Of a stretch of DNA of 48,489 nt, positions 7,889-16,276 are shown piece after piece; the stretch's first letter is position 1; every line of letters begins with the position of its first letter. Under the pieces are notes generated by a model. The model saw only the letters and a list, made by a program, of their open reading frames with translations, did not search any database and was not told where the DNA came from. Source of the stretch: Pseudomonas mandelii (GTDB taxonomy: Bacteria > Pseudomonadota > Gammaproteobacteria > Pseudomonadales > Pseudomonadaceae). A program made the position numbers and the translations under genes. The stretch spans positions 1 to 48,489 of the forward strand of contig NZ_RCZA01000021.1 of assembly GCF_006438925.1 (NCBI RefSeq), given 5' to 3'.

Positions 7889-7913
7889 ATATTCAGGTTT
7901 GAGAGTCAAAAAG

Positions 7914-7940
7914 AAGCACTCTTCGGGGTGCTTTTTTTTG
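7914..7940 (+). terminator. Terminator after the glycine-zipper gene
   Basis: AAGCACTC and GGGTGCTT form an 8-bp stem on a TTCG tetraloop, followed by a run of T residues. The reverse complement of the terminator at 8099-8127 matches it at all but one stem base. Confidence 0.92.
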
Positions 7941-7971
7941 TGCCCGGATTTTCATGTCGCCAACTATCCCC

Positions 7972-8060
7972 TGTGGGAGCGAGCCTGCTCGCGAAGGCGT
8001 CGTCACATCCGACAATGGTGGTGGCTTATACACCGCTTCGCGAGCAGGCTCGCTCCCACA
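7972..8060. repeat. Inverted pair of REP elements
   Basis: The 25-bp arm 7972-7996 (TGTGGGAGCGAGCCTGCTCG onward) is the perfect reverse complement of 8036-8060, with 39 bp between. This is the common REP family of the P. fluorescens group. It lies between two convergent genes. Confidence 0.93.
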
Positions 8061-8098
8061 GTTGATCGGTGATGTTGTTGAGCTCGGATTACAGGCAT

Positions 8099-8128
8099 AA
8101 AAAAAGCACCCCGAAGGGTGCTTTTTTG
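8099..8128. terminator. Bidirectional terminator, mainly for suhB
   Basis: AAGCACCC and GGGTGCTT form a stem with a CGAA loop (TTCG on the minus strand). It is flanked by A-run and T-run, so it can act in both directions. It stands 12 nt past the suhB stop. Confidence 0.9.
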
Positions 8129-8139
8129 TGGCTGCTCGC

Positions 8140-8955
8140 TTAGCGTTTCAGCGAGGCCGGCAGGTGCGGCTGGATGGCCGTCAGTACTGCTTTGAAGCAT
8201 TTGGTGTTACCGGCAACGACGTGGCCTTTCTCAAGGAAGTCGTGACCGCCGGTGAAGTCGCTCACCAAACCGCCGGCTTCCTGGATCAGCAGGGCGCCTG
8301 CAGCCATGTCCCACTCGGACAGGCCCGACTCCCAGAATGCGTCGAAACGGCCGGCCGCTACGTAAGCCAGGTCCAGGCTCGCCGAGCCGGCGCGGCGGAT
8401 GCCGGCAGTCTGGCCAACCAGGGCGCGGAACATGCCCAGGTAGTTGTCGAGGTTGTCCATTTGGTCATCGCGGAACGGGAAACCGGTACCCAGCAGGGCG
8501 CCGTCCAGGCTGGTGCGGCCGCTGACGCGCAGACGACGACCGTTCAGTTGAGCGCCACGACCACGGCTGGCGGTGAATTCTTCCTGGCGAACCGGGTCCA
8601 GAACAACAGCGTGTTCCAGGCGACCGCGGTATTTGCAGGCGATGCTGACAGCGAAGTGAGGAATGCCGCGCAGGAAGTTGGTGGTGCCGTCCAGCGGATC
8701 GATGATCCACAGGTATTCTTCGCCTTCGCCGCTACCAGGGTGCATGCCGGTTTCTTCACCGAGAATGCCGTGGGTAGGGTAGGCCTTGCGCAGCGCGTCG
8801 ATGATTTTCTGCTCGGCGGCGCGATCCACCTCGGATACGTAATCCTTGGCGTCTTTTTCGTCGACCTTGATGGTATCCAGGCGCTCGATGGAGCGGAAGA
8901 TCAATTCACTGGCGCTGCGGGCGGCGCGCAGCGCGATATTCAGCATGGGCTGCAT
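8140..8955 (-). CDS. suhB: Inositol-1-monophosphatase family protein SuhB
   Basis: SuhB is an Mg-dependent inositol monophosphatase-family protein. In enterobacteria it also joins the rRNA antitermination complex, and in P. aeruginosa it affects virulence gene expression. The 271-aa product carries the metal-site motifs GEET with Glu67, IDPLDGTTNF with Asp86 and Asp89, and WDMAAGALLIQEAGG near residue 220. It is divergent from trmJ with a 146-bp gap, and its own terminator follows the stop. Length and motifs are complete. Whether the phosphatase or the regulatory role dominates cannot be read from sequence. Confidence 0.95.
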   Translation of the reverse strand: MQPMLNIALRAARSASELIFRSIERLDTIKVDEKDAKDYVSEVDRAAEQKIIDALRKAYPTHGILGEETGMHPGSGEGEEYLWIIDPLDGTTNFLRGIPHFAVSIACKYRGRLEHAVVLDPVRQEEFTASRGRGAQLNGRRLRVSGRTSLDGALLGTGFPFRDDQMDNLDNYLGMFRALVGQTAGIRRAGSASLDLAYVAAGRFDAFWESGLSEWDMAAGALLIQEAGGLVSDFTGGHDFLEKGHVVAGNTKCFKAVLTAIQPHLPASLKR

Positions 8956-9052
8956 GGATGTGTCACCTAAGGTTGTTAAAGAAAGCCGGGCATTCTATCA
9001 GAAAGTTTCTACAGGTGAAGGTCAGTGTTCGCTTTCATAGCTTAACGGTAGG

Positions 9053-9081
9053 TTGAGCTGTAAGATTCTGCTCCCCATTAA
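9053..9081 (+). promoter_or_regulatory. Possible sigma-70 promoter for trmJ
   Basis: TTGAGC (9053-9058) and CATTAA (9076-9081) are 17 bp apart in the suhB-trmJ divergent gap, about 20 bp before the trmJ start. The -10 box is imperfect, so this is a candidate only. Confidence 0.35.
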
Positions 9082-9101
9082 AGTGTTCGAGAGCGCCTCC
9101 C

Positions 9102-9872
9102 TTGCTGCAAAACATTCGTGTCGTCCTGGTCAATACCAGCCATCCGGGCAATATCGGCGGGGCTGCGCGTGCCATGAAGAACATGGGCCTGTCGCGGCTG
9201 GTGCTGGTCGAACCGCGTTTGTTCCCGCACCACGAGGCCGATGCTCGTGCTTCCGGTGCCGGTGACATCCTTGAAAACGCGCAAGTCGTCGCCACCTTGG
9301 AAGATGCCTTGGTTGGCTGCAATCTGGTGCTCGGCACCAGCGCCCGTGACCGTCGCATTCCCTGGCCGTTGCTCGATCCCCGCGAATGCGGAGTGAAGGT
9401 TGTGGAAGAGGCCTCGCAGGGTGCTGAGATCGCCTTGGTCTTTGGTCGTGAAGATTCCGGCCTGACCAATGAAGAGCTGCAGCGATGTCATTATCACGTG
9501 CACATCCCATCAGACCCTGAGTTCAGTTCGCTGAACCTTGGGGCGGCGGTGCAGGTGTTGAGCTATGAAGTGCGAATGTCCTGGCTCGCGGCCCAAGGTC
9601 AGCCGAGCAAGGTCGAGAAGGATGAAGTGGCGTCCACCAAAAGTGGTGAGCTGGCGACCATGGATGAGCTGGAACGATTCTATGAACACCTGGAGCAAAC
9701 CCTGGTGGCCATTGAATTCCTCGATCCGGAAAAGCCACGACACTTGATGGCGCGCCTGCGCCGGTTGTACGGACGCAGCTCGGTCAGCCGGGCGGAAATG
9801 AATATATTGCGTGGCATCCTCACGGAAACCCAGAAAGCGGCCCGTGGTGAGCTTCTTAAGCGGAAGGATTAA
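9102..9872 (+). CDS. trmJ: tRNA (cytidine/uridine-2'-O-)-methyltransferase TrmJ
   Basis: TrmJ is a SPOUT-class enzyme that 2'-O-methylates position 32 of several tRNAs using S-adenosylmethionine. The 256-aa protein shows the SpoU motifs NTSHPGNIGGAARAMKNMG (motif 1), EIALVFGREDSGLTNEEL (motif 2) and IPSDPEFSSLNLGAAVQ (motif 3, SAM knot), then a helical C-terminal extension typical of TrmJ. The start is TTG at 9102, since no ATG or GTG fits upstream and the family begins MLQNIRVVLV. The binding site (GAGAG) is weak. cysE follows after 2 nt, so the pair is an operon. Confidence 0.93.
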   Translation: MLQNIRVVLVNTSHPGNIGGAARAMKNMGLSRLVLVEPRLFPHHEADARASGAGDILENAQVVATLEDALVGCNLVLGTSARDRRIPWPLLDPRECGVKVVEEASQGAEIALVFGREDSGLTNEELQRCHYHVHIPSDPEFSSLNLGAAVQVLSYEVRMSWLAAQGQPSKVEKDEVASTKSGELATMDELERFYEHLEQTLVAIEFLDPEKPRHLMARLRRLYGRSSVSRAEMNILRGILTETQKAARGELLKRKD

Positions 9873-9874
9873 AA

Positions 9875-10651
9875 ATGTTCGAGCGTTTGCGTGAAGATAT
9901 CCAGAGTGTTTTCCATCGTGATCCGGCAGCGCGCAACGCCTTTGAAGTTCTGACGTGCTACCCGGGCATGCACGCCATCTGGATCCACCGTCTGTCGTCG
10001 GCCCTGTGGGGCATGGGCTGGAAATGGCTGGCGCGACTGGTGTCGAACTTCGGTCGCTGGTTGACCGGGATCGAAATTCATCCGGGTGCCAAGGTCGGTC
10101 GTCGCTTCTTTATCGACCATGGCATGGGCATCGTCATCGGTGAAACCGCTGAGATCGGCAATGACGTCACTCTTTATCAGGGCGTGACCCTGGGTGGCAC
10201 CAGCTGGAACAAGGGCAAGCGTCACCCGACGCTTGAAGATGGCGTGGTGGTCGGGGCAGGGGCCAAGGTGCTTGGCCCGTTCACGGTTGGCGCCGGCGCC
10301 AAGGTCGGTTCCAATGCGGTGGTCACCAAGGCGGTTCCGGCGGGTGCGACGGTGGTCGGAATTCCAGGTCGGATCATCGTCAAGTCTGACGATGAGCAAG
10401 ATGCCAAGCGTAAGGCCATGGCCGAGAAGATCGGTTTTGATGCCTATGGTGTCGGTGAAGACATGCCGGACCCAGTGGCTCGAGCCATTAACCAGTTGCT
10501 CGATCATCTGCAGGCTGTAGATGGTCGACTTGAAGGGATGTGCGGGGCGCTGAAGGATCTGGGGAGCAATTACTGTGCGAAAGATCTGCCTGAACTGCGC
10601 GAAGAAGACTTTGCCTGTGTGAAGGACAAGGATCAGAGCCAGGCCGGCTAA
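9875..10651 (+). CDS. cysE: Serine O-acetyltransferase CysE
   Basis: CysE makes O-acetylserine from serine and acetyl-CoA, the committed step of cysteine synthesis. The 258-aa protein has the N-terminal helical domain and, from about residue 65, a left-handed beta-helix of hexapeptide repeats. Visible blocks include GIEIHPGAKVGRRFFIDHGMG and a GVTLGGTSW loop. AAGGA precedes the ATG. It follows trmJ by 2 nt and leads toward the isc genes, which need cysteine sulfur; this neighbourhood is standard for pseudomonads. The C-terminal tail is longer than the catalytic core needs and is variable in the family. Confidence 0.95.
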   Translation: MFERLREDIQSVFHRDPAARNAFEVLTCYPGMHAIWIHRLSSALWGMGWKWLARLVSNFGRWLTGIEIHPGAKVGRRFFIDHGMGIVIGETAEIGNDVTLYQGVTLGGTSWNKGKRHPTLEDGVVVGAGAKVLGPFTVGAGAKVGSNAVVTKAVPAGATVVGIPGRIIVKSDDEQDAKRKAMAEKIGFDAYGVGEDMPDPVARAINQLLDHLQAVDGRLEGMCGALKDLGSNYCAKDLPELREEDFACVKDKDQSQAG

Positions 10652-10662
10652 ACCGAGTCAAC

Positions 10663-10732
10663 TTCATCGCGAGCAGGCTCGCTCCCACATTGGAATGCGG
10701 TCACCTGTGGGAGCGAGCCTGCTCGCGATGAA
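10663..10732. repeat. Inverted pair of REP elements, 27-bp perfect arms
   Basis: Arms 10663-10689 and 10706-10732 are perfect reverse complements separated by 16 bp. This lies between cysE and the iscR promoter and could form a long hairpin at the 3' end of the trmJ-cysE transcript. Confidence 0.93.
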
Positions 10733-10800
10733 CGATAACGCGCAATTGCTGGCTGTACGCCGCCAGCCTTTGCTATGATGCGCGCGCTCTTTTGCGGGTA

Positions 10801-10857
10801 ATCCTGACTAAAGTACTAGGTCTTATAGTTGACTTAAATACTCGGGAATTGCATACT
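10801..10857 (+). promoter_or_regulatory. iscR promoter with two tandem IscR-type sites
   Basis: TTGACT (10829-10834) and CATACT (10852-10857) are 17 bp apart, a good sigma-70 promoter. A sequence matching the type 1 IscR consensus, with ATAGTTGACT and ACTCGGG half-sites, covers 10825-10849 and overlaps the -35 box. A weaker second copy (CCTGACTAAAGTACTAGG) lies just upstream at about 10801-10824. This fits negative autoregulation of isc by [2Fe-2S]-IscR, as in E. coli. Binding is inferred from consensus only. Confidence 0.75.
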
Positions 10858-10888
10858 CGCCCCATTCTGAACTCCGTGGTAACTGTCC

Positions 10889-11380
10889 ATGCGACTGACT
10901 ACAAAAGGCCGATACGCCGTGACCGCCATGCTTGACCTGGCGTTGCACGCGCAGCACGGGCCGGTGTCCCTGGCCGATATCTCCGAGCGCCAAGGCATCT
11001 CCCTGTCCTACCTCGAACAGCTTTTCGCCAAATTGCGCCGCAGCAATCTGGTGTCCAGCGTCCGTGGTCCAGGCGGTGGCTACCAGCTGTCGCGCGACAT
11101 GCAGGGTATCCAGGTCGCTCAGGTGATCGATGCGGTGAACGAATCGGTCGATGCAACCAAATGCCAGGGCCAGGGTGATTGCCATCAAGGCGATACCTGT
11201 CTGACCCACCACTTGTGGTGCGATCTGAGCCTGCAGATTCACGAATTTCTCAGCGGTATCAGCTTGGCTGATCTTGTCACTCGCCGTGAGGTACAAGAAG
11301 TAGCCCAGCGTCAGGATCAGCGCCGTTGCAACAGCAAGGCGCCACGCCTGGACAAGATTGAAGCGTCCGCCGTCGAATGA
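10889..11380 (+). CDS. iscR: Fe-S cluster-sensing transcriptional regulator IscR
   Basis: IscR is an Rrf2-family winged-helix repressor that binds a [2Fe-2S] cluster and tunes Fe-S assembly genes. The 163-aa product has the DNA-binding domain at residues 1-80 and the cluster ligands Cys92, Cys98, Cys104 and His107 at the same spacing as E. coli IscR. It is first in the isc operon, 50 nt before iscS. Its promoter carries matching operator sequences, so it likely represses its own operon when clusters are plentiful. The C-terminal tail after residue 135 is variable. Confidence 0.97.
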   Translation: MRLTTKGRYAVTAMLDLALHAQHGPVSLADISERQGISLSYLEQLFAKLRRSNLVSSVRGPGGGYQLSRDMQGIQVAQVIDAVNESVDATKCQGQGDCHQGDTCLTHHLWCDLSLQIHEFLSGISLADLVTRREVQEVAQRQDQRRCNSKAPRLDKIEASAVE

Positions 11381-11430
11381 CAGCCAAAGAGCTAGCGGCA
11401 CGCCAGCCAGCCTGATTTAGGAGATAGTCC

Positions 11431-12645
11431 ATGAAATTGCCGATTTACCTTGATTACTCTGCGACCACCCCGGTTGATCCGCGTGTAGCGCAAAAAATGA
11501 GTGAATGCCTGCTGGTTGACGGAAACTTCGGTAACCCGGCGTCCCGTTCTCACGTGTTCGGCTGGAAAGCTGAAGAGTCCGTCGAAAACGCTCGTCGTCA
11601 GGTCGCTGACCTGGTCAACGCCGACCCGCGTGAAATCGTCTGGACCTCCGGTGCCACCGAGTCCGACAACCTGGCAATCAAGGGTGCGGCGCATTTCTAT
11701 GCCACCAAAGGCAAACACCTGATCACCACCAAGATTGAGCACAAGGCTGTCCTCGACACCATGCGCCAACTGGAGCGTGAAGGCTTCGAAGTCACTTACA
11801 TCGAGCCTCGCACTGATGGTCTGGTCACCCCAGAGATGATCGAAGCTGCCCTGCGTGACGACACCATCCTGGTTTCGGTCATGCATGTGAACAACGAAAT
11901 CGGCACCATCAACGACATCGCAGCCATCGGCGAACTGACCCGCTCCAAGGGCATCCTGTTCCACGTCGACGCTGCTCAGTCCACCGGCAAGGTCGACATC
12001 GACCTGTCGAAGCTGAAAGTCGACATGATGTCGTTCTCTGCCCACAAAACCTACGGCCCTAAAGGCATCGGCGCACTGTACGTGAGCCGCAAGCCGCGTG
12101 TTCGCATCGAAGCGACCATGCACGGCGGCGGTCACGAACGCGGTATGCGTTCGGGCACCCTGGCGACCCACCAGATCGTCGGCATGGGCGAAGCTTTCCG
12201 CGTAGCCAAAGAAGACATGGTTGCCGAGAACATCCGCATCAAGGCCCTGAGCGACCGCTTCTTCAAGCAGGTCGAAGGCCTGGAAGAGCTGTACATCAAC
12301 GGCAGCATGACCGCCCGCGTACCGCACAACCTGAACCTGAGCTTCAACTACGTTGAAGGCGAGTCGCTGATCATGGCGCTCAAGGATCTGGCGGTTTCGT
12401 CCGGTTCGGCCTGCACCTCGGCTTCCCTTGAGCCTTCGTACGTACTGCGCGCCCTGGGCCGCAACGACGAACTGGCACACAGCTCGATTCGCTTCACCTT
12501 CGGCCGTTTCACCACCGAAGAAGAAATCGACTACGCCGCGCAGAAAGTCTGCGAGGCCGTTACCAAGCTGCGCACTCTGTCGCCGCTGTGGGACATGTAC
12601 AAAGACGGTGTCGACATTTCGAAAATCGAGTGGGCGGCACACTGA
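11431..12645 (+). CDS. iscS: Cysteine desulfurase IscS
   Basis: IscS is a PLP enzyme that removes sulfur from cysteine as a persulfide and passes it to IscU and to tRNA-thiolation partners. The 404-aa product shows the PLP-binding SAHKTYGPKG with Lys206 and the persulfide loop SSGSACTSASLEPSY with Cys328, both at the positions known for E. coli IscS. The start has GGAG a few bases upstream. The gene sits between iscR and iscU in the isc operon, with 84 nt before iscU. Confidence 0.98.
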   Translation: MKLPIYLDYSATTPVDPRVAQKMSECLLVDGNFGNPASRSHVFGWKAEESVENARRQVADLVNADPREIVWTSGATESDNLAIKGAAHFYATKGKHLITTKIEHKAVLDTMRQLEREGFEVTYIEPRTDGLVTPEMIEAALRDDTILVSVMHVNNEIGTINDIAAIGELTRSKGILFHVDAAQSTGKVDIDLSKLKVDMMSFSAHKTYGPKGIGALYVSRKPRVRIEATMHGGGHERGMRSGTLATHQIVGMGEAFRVAKEDMVAENIRIKALSDRFFKQVEGLEELYINGSMTARVPHNLNLSFNYVEGESLIMALKDLAVSSGSACTSASLEPSYVLRALGRNDELAHSSIRFTFGRFTTEEEIDYAAQKVCEAVTKLRTLSPLWDMYKDGVDISKIEWAAH

Positions 12646-12729
12646 TTTCAAGTCGCCGCAAACCGGCCCTGTGAACCCTCGGGCGCAGGGCTTCAAGAGC
12701 GACTCTCTGATGAGTGAGGATTAAGAATC

Positions 12730-13116
12730 ATGGCTTACAGCGAAAAGGTCATCGACCACTACGAGAACCCGCGCAACGTCGGCAAGATGGACGCGGAAGA
12801 CCCTGATGTCGGCACCGGCATGGTCGGCGCCCCAGCGTGCGGCGACGTGATGCGTCTGCAGATCAAGGTCAACGAGCAAGGCATCATCGAAGACGCCAAG
12901 TTCAAGACCTACGGTTGCGGTTCGGCTATCGCCTCCAGCTCCCTGGCGACCGAGTGGATGAAAGGCAAGACTCTGGATGAAGCAGAGACCATCAAAAACA
13001 CTCAGCTGGCTGAAGAACTGGCCCTGCCGCCAGTAAAAATTCACTGCTCCGTACTTGCTGAAGACGCCATCAAAGCGGCCGTTCGCGACTACAAGCAGAA
13101 GAAAGGCTTGATCTGA
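12730..13116 (+). CDS. iscU: Fe-S cluster scaffold IscU
   Basis: IscU is the scaffold on which [2Fe-2S] clusters are built before HscA/HscB release them. The 128-aa protein has the three scaffold cysteines Cys37, Cys63 and Cys106, with Asp39 next to the first, and the LPPVK motif (99-103) that HscA recognises. Length is exactly that of E. coli IscU. It lies between iscS and iscA in the operon. Confidence 0.98.
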   Translation: MAYSEKVIDHYENPRNVGKMDAEDPDVGTGMVGAPACGDVMRLQIKVNEQGIIEDAKFKTYGCGSAIASSSLATEWMKGKTLDEAETIKNTQLAEELALPPVKIHCSVLAEDAIKAAVRDYKQKKGLI

Positions 13117-13150
13117 CTTTCAAGTTTTGGCGACGAGTAAGGAGTCACCG

Positions 13151-13474
13151 ATGGCTATCAGCATGACAGAAGCGGCTGCTCAACACGTGCGACGCTCCCT
13201 CAACGGGCGCGGCAAAGGTGAAGGGATTCGTCTGGGTGTTCGCACCACAGGCTGTTCCGGCCTTGCCTACGTGCTGGAGTTTGTCGACGAGGTGGTTGCA
13301 GAGGATCAGGTGTTCGAAAGTCACGGCGAGAAAGTGATCATCGACCCGAAAAGCCTGGCCTACCTGGACGGCACCGAACTCGATTTCGTCAAGGAAGGGT
13401 TGAACGAAGGCTTCAAGTTCAACAACCCCAACGTGCGCGGTGAATGTGGCTGCGGCGAAAGCTTCAACATCTGA
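13151..13474 (+). CDS. iscA: A-type Fe-S carrier IscA
   Basis: IscA is a carrier that takes Fe-S clusters from IscU to target proteins and may handle iron. The 107-aa product has the three conserved cysteines Cys35, Cys99 and Cys101 (RTTGCSG and ECGCGESF). An in-frame TTG at 13127 would add eight residues, but the ATG at 13151 has AAGGAG 7 nt upstream (13138-13143 region) and gives the family N-terminus MAISMTEAA. The stop lies just before the GTG of hscB. Confidence 0.96.
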   Translation: MAISMTEAAAQHVRRSLNGRGKGEGIRLGVRTTGCSGLAYVLEFVDEVVAEDQVFESHGEKVIIDPKSLAYLDGTELDFVKEGLNEGFKFNNPNVRGECGCGESFNI

Positions 13475-13482
13475 GGCTTGTC

Positions 13483-14004
13483 GTGGGTACTCCTTGTCAT
13501 TTCGCTTTATTTGAGCTGCAACCGAGTTTCAATCTGGACCTCGACCAGCTGGCTACGCGCTACCGTGAGTTGGCGCGCAGTGTTCATCCGGACCGCTTTG
13601 CTGACGCTTCCGAGCGTGAGCAGCGGTTGGCGCTAGAGCAATCCGCGAGCCTCAACGAGGCCTACCAGACGCTCAAAAGTCCACCCAAGCGCGCGCGTTA
13701 CTTGCTCGCCTTGAATGGTGGTGAGCTGCCGCTGGAGGTCACGGTGCATGATCCGGAGTTCCTTCTGCAGCAGATGGAGCTGCGTGAAGAGCTCGAAGAC
13801 CTGCAGGACAGTGCCGATCTGGCCGGTGTTGCAGTGTTCAAGCGTCGCCTGAAAATCGCCCAGGATGTACTGAACCAAAGCTTCGCGGCTTGTTGGAATG
13901 ATGCGGCGCACCGCGAGCAGGCCGAGCGCCTGATGCGGCGCATGCAGTTCCTCGACAAGCTCACCTACGAAGTGCGCCAGTTAGAAGAGCGCCTCGACGA
14001 TTAA
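13483..14004 (+). CDS. hscB: J-domain co-chaperone HscB
   Basis: HscB delivers IscU to HscA and stimulates its ATPase. The 173-aa protein has an N-terminal J domain with the HPD motif at 35-37 (SVHPDRF) and a C-terminal helical IscU-binding domain. The frame is open upstream to an ATG at 13444 inside iscA, but the GTG at 13483 gives the family N-terminus MGTPCHFALF and the family length. GAGG precedes it. The gene is 8 nt past iscA and 51 nt before hscA. Confidence 0.95.
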   Translation: MGTPCHFALFELQPSFNLDLDQLATRYRELARSVHPDRFADASEREQRLALEQSASLNEAYQTLKSPPKRARYLLALNGGELPLEVTVHDPEFLLQQMELREELEDLQDSADLAGVAVFKRRLKIAQDVLNQSFAACWNDAAHREQAERLMRRMQFLDKLTYEVRQLEERLDD

Positions 14005-14055
14005 CCCAGTGCCGCTCCGGTCGCACGCCTGATATACAGATAAGTCCTGATAACG

Positions 14056-15918
14056 ATGGCCCTACTGCAGATCGCCGAACCCGGCCAAAGTCCTCAACCG
14101 CACCAGCGTCGTCTGGCTGTGGGGATCGACTTGGGCACTACCAATTCGCTGGTCGCTGCATTGCGCAGTGGTCTTTCCGAACCCCTGGCTGACGCAGACG
14201 GGCAGGTCATCCTGCCGTCTGCCGTGCGCTATCACGCCGATCGTGTCGAGGTCGGCGAGTCGGCCAAACTGGCTGCCGCCACCGATCCCTTGAACACCGT
14301 GCTGTCGGTCAAGCGCTTGATGGGTCGTGGTCTGTCCGACGTCAAGCAATTGGGCGACCAACTGCCGTACCGCTTCGTCGGCGGCGAGTCGCACATGCCG
14401 TTCATCGACACGATTCAGGGCCCGAAAAGCCCGGTCGAAGTTTCCGCCGATATCCTGAAAGTGCTGCGTCAACGCGCCGAAGCGACGTTGGGTGGCGAAC
14501 TGGTGGGCGCGGTGATCACCGTTCCGGCCTATTTCGACGATGCTCAGCGTCAAGCCACCAAGGATGCGGCCAAACTGGCCGGTCTGAATGTGCTGCGTCT
14601 GCTCAATGAGCCGACCGCTGCCGCTGTGGCCTACGGTCTGGATCAACACGCCGAAGGCCTGGTTGCCATTTATGACCTGGGCGGCGGCACCTTCGATATT
14701 TCGATTCTGCGCCTGACCGGCGGTGTGTTTGAGGTTTTGGCTACCGGCGGCGACAGCGCGCTGGGCGGCGATGACTTCGACCATGCAATCGCTGGCTGGA
14801 TCATCGAGAGCGCCGGTCTGTCCGCCGACCTCGATCCGGGTGCACAACGCAATCTGCTGCAAACCGCTTGTGCGGCCAAAGAAGCTCTGACCAATGCCTC
14901 GTCCGTTGAAGTCGCTTATGGCGACTGGAAAGCCGAGCTGACCCGTGAAGCCTTCAATGCGCTGATCGAGCCAATGGTTGCCCGCAGCCTGAAAGCCTGT
15001 CGCCGCGCTGTGCGTGATTCCGGCATCGAGCTGGACGAAGTGCACGCGGTGGTCATGGTGGGCGGTTCGACACGCGTGCCTCGCGTCCGCGAAGCCGTCG
15101 CTGAAGCCTTCGGCCGCGAACCGTTGACCGAAATCGATCCGGATCAAGTGGTGGCCATCGGTGCCGCGATCCAGGCCGATACGCTGGCCGGCAACAAGCG
15201 CGATGGCGATGAGTTGCTGTTGCTTGACGTGATTCCGTTGTCCCTGGGGCTGGAAACCATGGGCGGACTGATGGAGAAGGTGATTCCACGCAACACCACC
15301 ATCCCTGTCGCCCGTGCTCAGGACTTCACGACTTATAAAGATGGCCAGTCGGCCATGGCGATCCACGTATTGCAGGGCGAGCGCGAGCTGATCAGCGACT
15401 GCCGCTCCCTGGCACGCTTCGAATTGCGCGGCATTCCAGCGATGGTGGCCGGTGCGGCGAAGATTCGCGTGACCTTCCAGGTCGATGCCGACGGTCTGCT
15501 CAGCGTCGCGGCACGCGAACTGGGTTCGGGCGTTGAGGCCAGCATCCAGGTCAAGCCGTCCTACGGTCTGACGGATGGTGAAATTGCCAAGATGCTCAAG
15601 GATTCGTTCCAGCACGCCAACGACGACAAGGTCGCTCGTGTGTTGCGTGAACAGCAGGTCGATGCCCAACGCCTGATCGAAGCGGTGCAGGGCGCCCTCG
15701 ATGTCGATGGAGAGCGCTTGCTTGACGCCGAAGAACGCATGGTCATCGAATTACAGATGCAGGAACTGACCGAATTGATGAAAGGCACCGATGGTTACGC
15801 CATCGAGCAGCAGACCAAGCGTCTGTCGCAAGTGACCGACGCCTTTGCTGCCCGCCGCCTGGACTCGACGGTGAAAGCCGCGCTGGCGGGGCGCAACCTG
15901 AATGAGATTGAGGAATAA
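14056..15918 (+). CDS. hscA: Fe-S assembly Hsp70 chaperone HscA
   Basis: HscA is the specialised Hsp70 that binds the LPPVK motif of IscU and drives cluster transfer with ATP. The 620-aa product starts with a short basic leader, then the actin-like ATPase domain (VGIDLGTTNSLVA near residue 22, VPAYFDDAQRQATKDA, IYDLGGGTFDISILR), the linker LDVIPLSLGLETMGG near residue 395 and the substrate-binding domain. It is larger than hscB's partner needs only because of the usual Hsp70 lid. It is 2 nt before fdx. Confidence 0.97.
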   Translation: MALLQIAEPGQSPQPHQRRLAVGIDLGTTNSLVAALRSGLSEPLADADGQVILPSAVRYHADRVEVGESAKLAAATDPLNTVLSVKRLMGRGLSDVKQLGDQLPYRFVGGESHMPFIDTIQGPKSPVEVSADILKVLRQRAEATLGGELVGAVITVPAYFDDAQRQATKDAAKLAGLNVLRLLNEPTAAAVAYGLDQHAEGLVAIYDLGGGTFDISILRLTGGVFEVLATGGDSALGGDDFDHAIAGWIIESAGLSADLDPGAQRNLLQTACAAKEALTNASSVEVAYGDWKAELTREAFNALIEPMVARSLKACRRAVRDSGIELDEVHAVVMVGGSTRVPRVREAVAEAFGREPLTEIDPDQVVAIGAAIQADTLAGNKRDGDELLLLDVIPLSLGLETMGGLMEKVIPRNTTIPVARAQDFTTYKDGQSAMAIHVLQGERELISDCRSLARFELRGIPAMVAGAAKIRVTFQVDADGLLSVAARELGSGVEASIQVKPSYGLTDGEIAKMLKDSFQHANDDKVARVLREQQVDAQRLIEAVQGALDVDGERLLDAEERMVIELQMQELTELMKGTDGYAIEQQTKRLSQVTDAFAARRLDSTVKAALAGRNLNEIEE

Positions 15919-15920
15919 CG

Positions 15921-16262
15921 ATGCCGCAGGTCATTTTTCTGCCACACGAGAAGTTTTGTCCGGACGGCATGGTTGTGGAGGCTGAGCCTGGCACATCCAT
16001 TCTCGAGCTGGCCCACGAACACCATATCGAGATGGAAAGCGCCTGTGGCGGCGTTTGCGCCTGCACTACCTGCCACTGCATCATCCGCGAAGGTTTCGAC
16101 TCGCTGGAAGAGGCGGATGAGCTGGAAGAAGACTTTCTTGATCGTGCCTGGGGTCTGGAGGCGCAATCGCGTCTAGGCTGTCAGGCGATCGTCGGGAATG
16201 AAGACCTGACTGTTGAAATTCCGAAATACTCGGTCAACCATGCGGCTGAAGCGCCGCACTGA
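15921..16262 (+). CDS. fdx: ISC-type [2Fe-2S] ferredoxin
   Basis: This adrenodoxin-type ferredoxin supplies electrons for cluster assembly on IscU. The 113-aa protein carries the ligand set Cys42, Cys48, Cys51 and Cys87, with an extra Cys46 and Cys53 in the ACGGVCACTTCHC loop as in other Isc ferredoxins. It follows hscA by 2 nt and precedes iscX by 14 nt, so it is translated from the same operon. Confidence 0.97.
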   Translation: MPQVIFLPHEKFCPDGMVVEAEPGTSILELAHEHHIEMESACGGVCACTTCHCIIREGFDSLEEADELEEDFLDRAWGLEAQSRLGCQAIVGNEDLTVEIPKYSVNHAAEAPH

Positions 16263-16276
16263 TTCAAGGAACTGAA

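Noticed and set aside
7972..8060. CRISPR-like repeats (recurring 22-25 bp motif across the window)
   Set aside because: Copies are in inverted pairs scattered over tens of kb, not direct repeats with regular spacers. They are REP elements.
14062..15669. 535-codon minus-strand frame over hscA
   Set aside because: Antisense to a complete Hsp70 gene in an operon; no independent support.
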